Part shown: piece by piece, positions 5,758 through 8,142 of the stretch
Layout of the letters: the number at the start of each line of letters is the position of its first letter
How positions within the stretch are numbered: position 1 is the stretch's first letter
Assembly (NCBI GenBank): GCA_030018575.1
Contig: JASEIA010000067.1
Span: forward strand, 1 to 8,142
DNA from: Nanobdellota archaeon
GTDB lineage: Archaea; Nanobdellota; Nanobdellia; SCGC-AAA011-G17; GW2011-AR17
Direction of reading: 5' to 3'
DNA length: 8,142 bases
Program-made: the position numbers and the translations under genes
Notes under the pieces: model-generated
What the model saw: only the letters and a program-made list of their open reading frames with translations
Told to the model about the DNA's origin: nothing
Database searches by the model: none

Positions 5758-6942
5758 TCAGGATATCTTCTTTGCTATGAAGTCAAGAGCTTTCCCAAAA
5801 GGGGATATTTTCCTTAATTTTTCAACAACCTCGGGAAGGACTTTCAAGGTGTAGTCAATCTCTTCTTCTGTCGTGAACCTGCTTAATGTTAATCTTAATG
5901 AGCCGTTTGCATCCTCGTGAGAAATGCCTATTGCCAGCAAGACATAGCTTGGCTCCAGTTCCTTTGCAGAGCAGGCAGAGCCTGTTGAAGAGCAGATTAA
6001 TTTCTGGTCCAATAAAGCGCCTATTGCCTCGCCTTCAATCCCCTTAAAGCAGACATTCACATTATTGCATAATCTTTTATCGCCTTTTGCGCCGTTTAAT
6101 TTTGTTCCTGGAATTTCAAGTATGCCTTTTATTAGCTTGTCCCTTAATCTTAACATATGCTCAACGCGCTTCCTGCTTGCCAGCTTCACTGTCTCTGCAA
6201 ACCCCACAATTCCCGGCACATTTTCAGTGCCTGAGCGCATGTTCCTTTCCTGCCCGCCGCCGCGCTGCCATGGCTTTATCTTCACGCCTTTCCTTACAAA
6301 CAATGCGCCGACGCCTTTTGGGCCGTGGATTTTATGCGCATTAAGGGACACCAAGTCAATATTCTGCTTCTTTACATCAATCTCTGTTTTTGTGTAGCTC
6401 TGGCACGCGTCTGTGTGAAAGTAAACATTATGCTTTCTGCATATTTTTCCCAGCGCTTCAATGTCCATTATCGTGCCAATCTCATTATTTCCGTGGATTG
6501 CGGAAAAAAGAATTGTGTCTTTTGTTATTGCCTTTTCCAGAGCATCAGGATTTACAAAGCCCTCTGGATTAACATCAAGATAAGTTACCTTAAATCCCTG
6601 CTCCTCAAGCCATTTGCAGGTTTTCAAAATGCACTTGTGCTCGACTTTTGTCGTGATTATGTGGCTTCCCTTGCCCTTGTTTGAGAAAGCAATCGAGCAT
6701 AATGCAAAATTATTGGATTCTGTGCCGCCTGAAGTAAATATGATTTCATCAGGGGATGCGTTGATTGACTTTGCAATAACAATTCTTGCCTCCTCAACAG
6801 CCTCCCTCGCCTTTGTGCCGAACGAATGTATTGATGAGGGGTTGCCGTAATATTTCGTGAAGTAGGGCTGCATTGCCTCAACCACCTTTGGGTCAGCCAT
6901 TGTTGTTGCTCCGTTGTCCAGATATACTTCCTTGAATCTCAT
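5758..6942 (-). CDS. nifS: Cysteine desulfurase, NifS/IscS family
   Basis: The product is 394 residues, typical for the family. It is a PLP-dependent enzyme that removes sulfur from L-cysteine as a persulfide for Fe-S cluster assembly and tRNA thiolation. The N-terminus YLDNGATT (7-14) is characteristic. His102 in KVEHKC, Asp178 and Gln181 in HTDACQ contact the cofactor. Lys204 in SLNAHKIHGPKG is the Schiff-base lysine. RSGTENVPGIVGF (236-248) is conserved. Cys324 in SSTGSACSA is the persulfide-forming residue, in the long loop of group I (IscS/NifS) enzymes. Every key residue is present. No IscU/NifU scaffold gene is visible beside it. It is transcribed alone, divergent from the pilin-like gene. 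The start is set by the family N-terminus and a TATA box 28 bases upstream. Confidence 0.95.
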   Translation of the reverse strand: MRFKEVYLDNGATTMADPKVVEAMQPYFTKYYGNPSSIHSFGTKAREAVEEARIVIAKSINASPDEIIFTSGGTESNNFALCSIAFSNKGKGSHIITTKVEHKCILKTCKWLEEQGFKVTYLDVNPEGFVNPDALEKAITKDTILFSAIHGNNEIGTIMDIEALGKICRKHNVYFHTDACQSYTKTEIDVKKQNIDLVSLNAHKIHGPKGVGALFVRKGVKIKPWQRGGGQERNMRSGTENVPGIVGFAETVKLASRKRVEHMLRLRDKLIKGILEIPGTKLNGAKGDKRLCNNVNVCFKGIEGEAIGALLDQKLICSSTGSACSAKELEPSYVLLAIGISHEDANGSLRLTLSRFTTEEEIDYTLKVLPEVVEKLRKISPFGKALDFIAKKIS

Positions 6943-6965
6943 GCTAATGGTATTTGCATTATGCT

Positions 6966-6974
6966 CTTATAAAT
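6966..6974 (-). promoter_or_regulatory. TATA box of the cysteine desulfurase gene
   Basis: On the minus strand ATTTATAAG is centred 28 bases before the ATG at 6942. There is no Shine-Dalgarno motif, so the mRNA is probably leaderless. It lies in the 89-base divergent region shared with the pilin-like gene. Confidence 0.6.
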
Positions 6975-7000
6975 GTTGTGCAAGGAAAAGCCCAAGGAAG

Positions 7001-7010
7001 ATTTAAATAT
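7001..7010 (+). promoter_or_regulatory. TATA box of the pilin-like gene
   Basis: ATTTAAATAT follows a purine-rich AAGGAAG (BRE-like) and is centred about 27 bases before the ATG at 7032. This placement selects the ATG at 7032 over the in-frame TTG at 6954. Confidence 0.6.
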
Positions 7011-7031
7011 CCAAAAGCCAGCTATAATAAT

Positions 7032-7487
7032 ATGAATAAGAAAGGTATATCGCCCATCATATCAACAGTGCTTCTTATTTGCGCTGCCGCGCTTCTTGCT
7101 GTCCTTATTTTATCCTGGAGCGGTGTTTTCACAAAGGGGCTTTTGAAGCACGCGGACGAGACAAGCGAGAGAATGTCTGCCTGCGAATCAGAAACAAGCC
7201 TGAATATAAAGCACGCATGCACCAGAGAAGACACCATAACAGTAATGGTTGAAAGCCTTGGCTCAAAAAAAGTCACAGGGCTGATAATACGGGTTCTTGG
7301 AAGCTCAGGCGGATATCAGGAAGATGTTGAAACAGAGATGAATGTCGCTGACTTGAAAAGATTTGACATTGAAAGACAGGATGTCGGGGATATAACCAAG
7401 ATTGAGCTTCTTCCAAAAGTGAAACTACAGGGAAAAGCAGAGATTTGCGGCATAAAAGATACTGAGACGAATATTGTTGAGTGCTAG
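7032..7487 (+). CDS. Archaeal type IV pilin-like protein with class III signal peptide
   Basis: The product is 151 residues. The N-terminus MNKKGISPIISTVLLICAAA matches the archaeal class III signal: prepilin peptidase is expected to cut after Gly5, leaving ISPIIS and a hydrophobic helix (to about Trp29) that forms the filament core or anchors the protein. The rest (about 35-151) is a small extracellular, beta-rich domain with Cys51, Cys63, Cys139 and a C-terminal Cys151, which could form two disulfides. The frame can be extended to a TTG at 6954, but this adds 26 residues before the signal and covers the TATA box, so 7032 is preferred. No pilus ATPase, platform protein or peptidase gene is nearby. 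It is a solitary minor pilin or surface protein; its partner is unknown. Confidence 0.85.
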   Translation: MNKKGISPIISTVLLICAAALLAVLILSWSGVFTKGLLKHADETSERMSACESETSLNIKHACTREDTITVMVESLGSKKVTGLIIRVLGSSGGYQEDVETEMNVADLKRFDIERQDVGDITKIELLPKVKLQGKAEICGIKDTETNIVEC

Positions 7488-7490
7488 AAA

Positions 7491-7504
7491 GCCAGCCTGC
7501 CGGC
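7491..7504. terminator. Short GC hairpin between two convergent genes
   Basis: GCCAGCCTGCCGGC can fold as an imperfect stem (GCC with GGC, then one mismatch and a G-C pair). On the plus strand it is followed by the T-rich TGTTTTATTTGCTTTC. It sits three bases after the pilin stop and five before the stop of the convergent nuclease gene, so it probably helps end one or both transcripts. Confidence 0.4.
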
Positions 7505-7509
7505 ATGTT

Positions 7510-8142
7510 TTATTTGCTTTCTTTTATCTGCGCCTCAATCCTTTTTCTTTCCCAGAAAAGCTCTTTCTTTAACATTTCCTCATCAGGCAGGAACAATCGG
7601 TATTTTGACGCAAATATGCGCCGGTTATTTTCAAGCAGGGTGTATTTTGCCATTGCCTCGTTCTTGTCAGAGCAAAGAATAAGCCCTATTGTCGGATTAT
7701 CTCCTTTTTGTTTCTTTTCTTTCTCAAAATATCTGACATAGAAATCCATCTGCCCTATGTTGTGATAGGATAATTTTCCCACCTTCAAGTCAATGAGCAC
7801 AAAGCATTTCAGAATGTAATTGTAAAATACCAAATCAACATAATAGTGCTCCAATCCGGCCGTAATCCTGTGCTGCCTTTCCACAAAAGAAAATCCCTTG
7901 CCAAGCTCAAGCAAAAGCTCTTTTGATTTGTCAATCAATGCTTTTTCAAGGTCTTTTTCCTGAAATCCCTTGTTTTCCTTAAGCTTCAAAAACTCAAGCA
8001 CATACGGGTCTTTGATTATGTCTTCTGGCTTTTGAATAACCTGCCCTTTTGTGCTTAATTCCATAACTCTCTTCTTGTCCTTGCTTAATGCAAGGCGCTC
8101 AAATAGCAGGGAATTAATCTGCCTGTCAAGCTCCCTTGTGCT
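7510..8142 (-). CDS. PD-(D/E)XK nuclease, DUF1016/YhcG family, C-terminal part (5' end outside the window)
   Basis: The frame is open to the right edge, so the Met at 8064 is internal and the visible part is 210 residues of a protein that is usually about 340-380. The first visible residues, STRELDRQINSLLFERLALS, are the end of the N-terminal DUF1016 domain. DPYVLEFL starts the C-terminal nuclease domain, followed by the family strings LLLELGKGFSFVERQHRI, YYVDLVFYN (catalytic Asp, visible residue 103), FVLIDLKVGKL (D-x-K, Asp118 and Lys120; most relatives have Glu here), GQMDFYVRYF and DNPTIGLILC. The family consists of predicted DNA nucleases often found in mobile or defence contexts. The Asp for Glu change is compatible with activity. 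The stop is TAA at 7512-7510, convergent with the pilin-like gene. Confidence 0.9.
   Translation of the reverse strand, partial: STRELDRQINSLLFERLALSKDKKRVMELSTKGQVIQKPEDIIKDPYVLEFLKLKENKGFQEKDLEKALIDKSKELLLELGKGFSFVERQHRITAGLEHYYVDLVFYNYILKCFVLIDLKVGKLSYHNIGQMDFYVRYFEKEKKQKGDNPTIGLILCSDKNEAMAKYTLLENNRRIFASKYRLFLPDEEMLKKELFWERKRIEAQIKESK

Noticed and set aside
5614..5817. A 67-residue plus-strand reading between the unknown gene and the desulfurase.
   Set aside because: Lys-rich, low-complexity translation with no domain; it runs over the 3' end of the desulfurase on the other strand and contains the A/T hairpin. No promoter or ribosome site supports it.
6065..6850. Several plus-strand open readings opposite the cysteine desulfurase.
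   Set aside because: They are antisense to a highly conserved enzyme with all catalytic residues, and their translations show no protein-like features.
6954..7031. An upstream TTG start that would lengthen the pilin-like protein by 26 residues.
   Set aside because: The extension would place residues before the class III signal peptide and overlap the TATA box at 7001-7010; the ATG at 7032 is 27 bases from that box.
1..8142. CRISPR arrays, tRNA or rRNA genes.
   Set aside because: No regularly spaced direct repeats and no cloverleaf or rRNA-like segment were seen; the only tandem repeat is the two-copy 14-mer at 2798-2825.

Overview
The window most likely comes from an archaeon, probably a small-genome DPANN-type lineage; the lineage is an inference. 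It is AT-rich. Several genes have an archaeal TATA box centred 26-28 bases before the start codon and no Shine-Dalgarno motif, which fits leaderless transcripts. There is an archaeal-type YchF/Obg GTPase with a TGS domain and a pilin with a class III (KKG|ISP) signal peptide. Where a Shine-Dalgarno motif does occur (the second gene of an operon, and the transposase), it fits an archaeal 16S 3' end.

Layout, left to right. (1) 1-478: the 3' tail of an unknown gene, then a GC-richer segment whose frame-1 reading has 18 consecutive NNY codons, ends in SAVRGV and is followed by a GTAA-tetraloop hairpin. This resembles the variable region of a diversity-generating retroelement (DGR) target, out of frame with the upstream tail. 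The rest is gene-free. (2) 479-1670: a two-gene operon, a winged-helix protein and an AbiEii-like nucleotidyltransferase, arranged like a type IV (AbiE) toxin-antitoxin module. (3) About 1738-2783: an IS630-family element with imperfect inverted repeats at TA targets. Its transposase is split by a frameshift at an A7 run and has Gly where the third catalytic Glu is expected. (4) 2824-4014 (minus): the GTPase. (5) 4232-5581: a Dam-type adenine-N6 methyltransferase, convergent with an unrecognised 173-residue protein; their stop codons touch. (6) 5758-6942 (minus): a NifS/IscS cysteine desulfurase, divergent from (7) a small type IV pilin-like protein at 7032-7487. (8) 7510-8142 (minus): the C-terminal part of a DUF1016/YhcG-type PD-(D/E)XK nuclease, running off the right edge.

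Housekeeping genes (GTPase, desulfurase) alternate with accessory and defence-like genes (toxin-antitoxin, methyltransferase, nuclease, IS). The most striking whole-window signal is the complete absence of the tetranucleotide GATC, the usual target of Dam/DpnM methyltransferases, by a manual line-by-line reading. Together with the methyltransferase this suggests strong GATC-directed selection, possibly from a restriction system in which the abutting unknown protein is a candidate partner.
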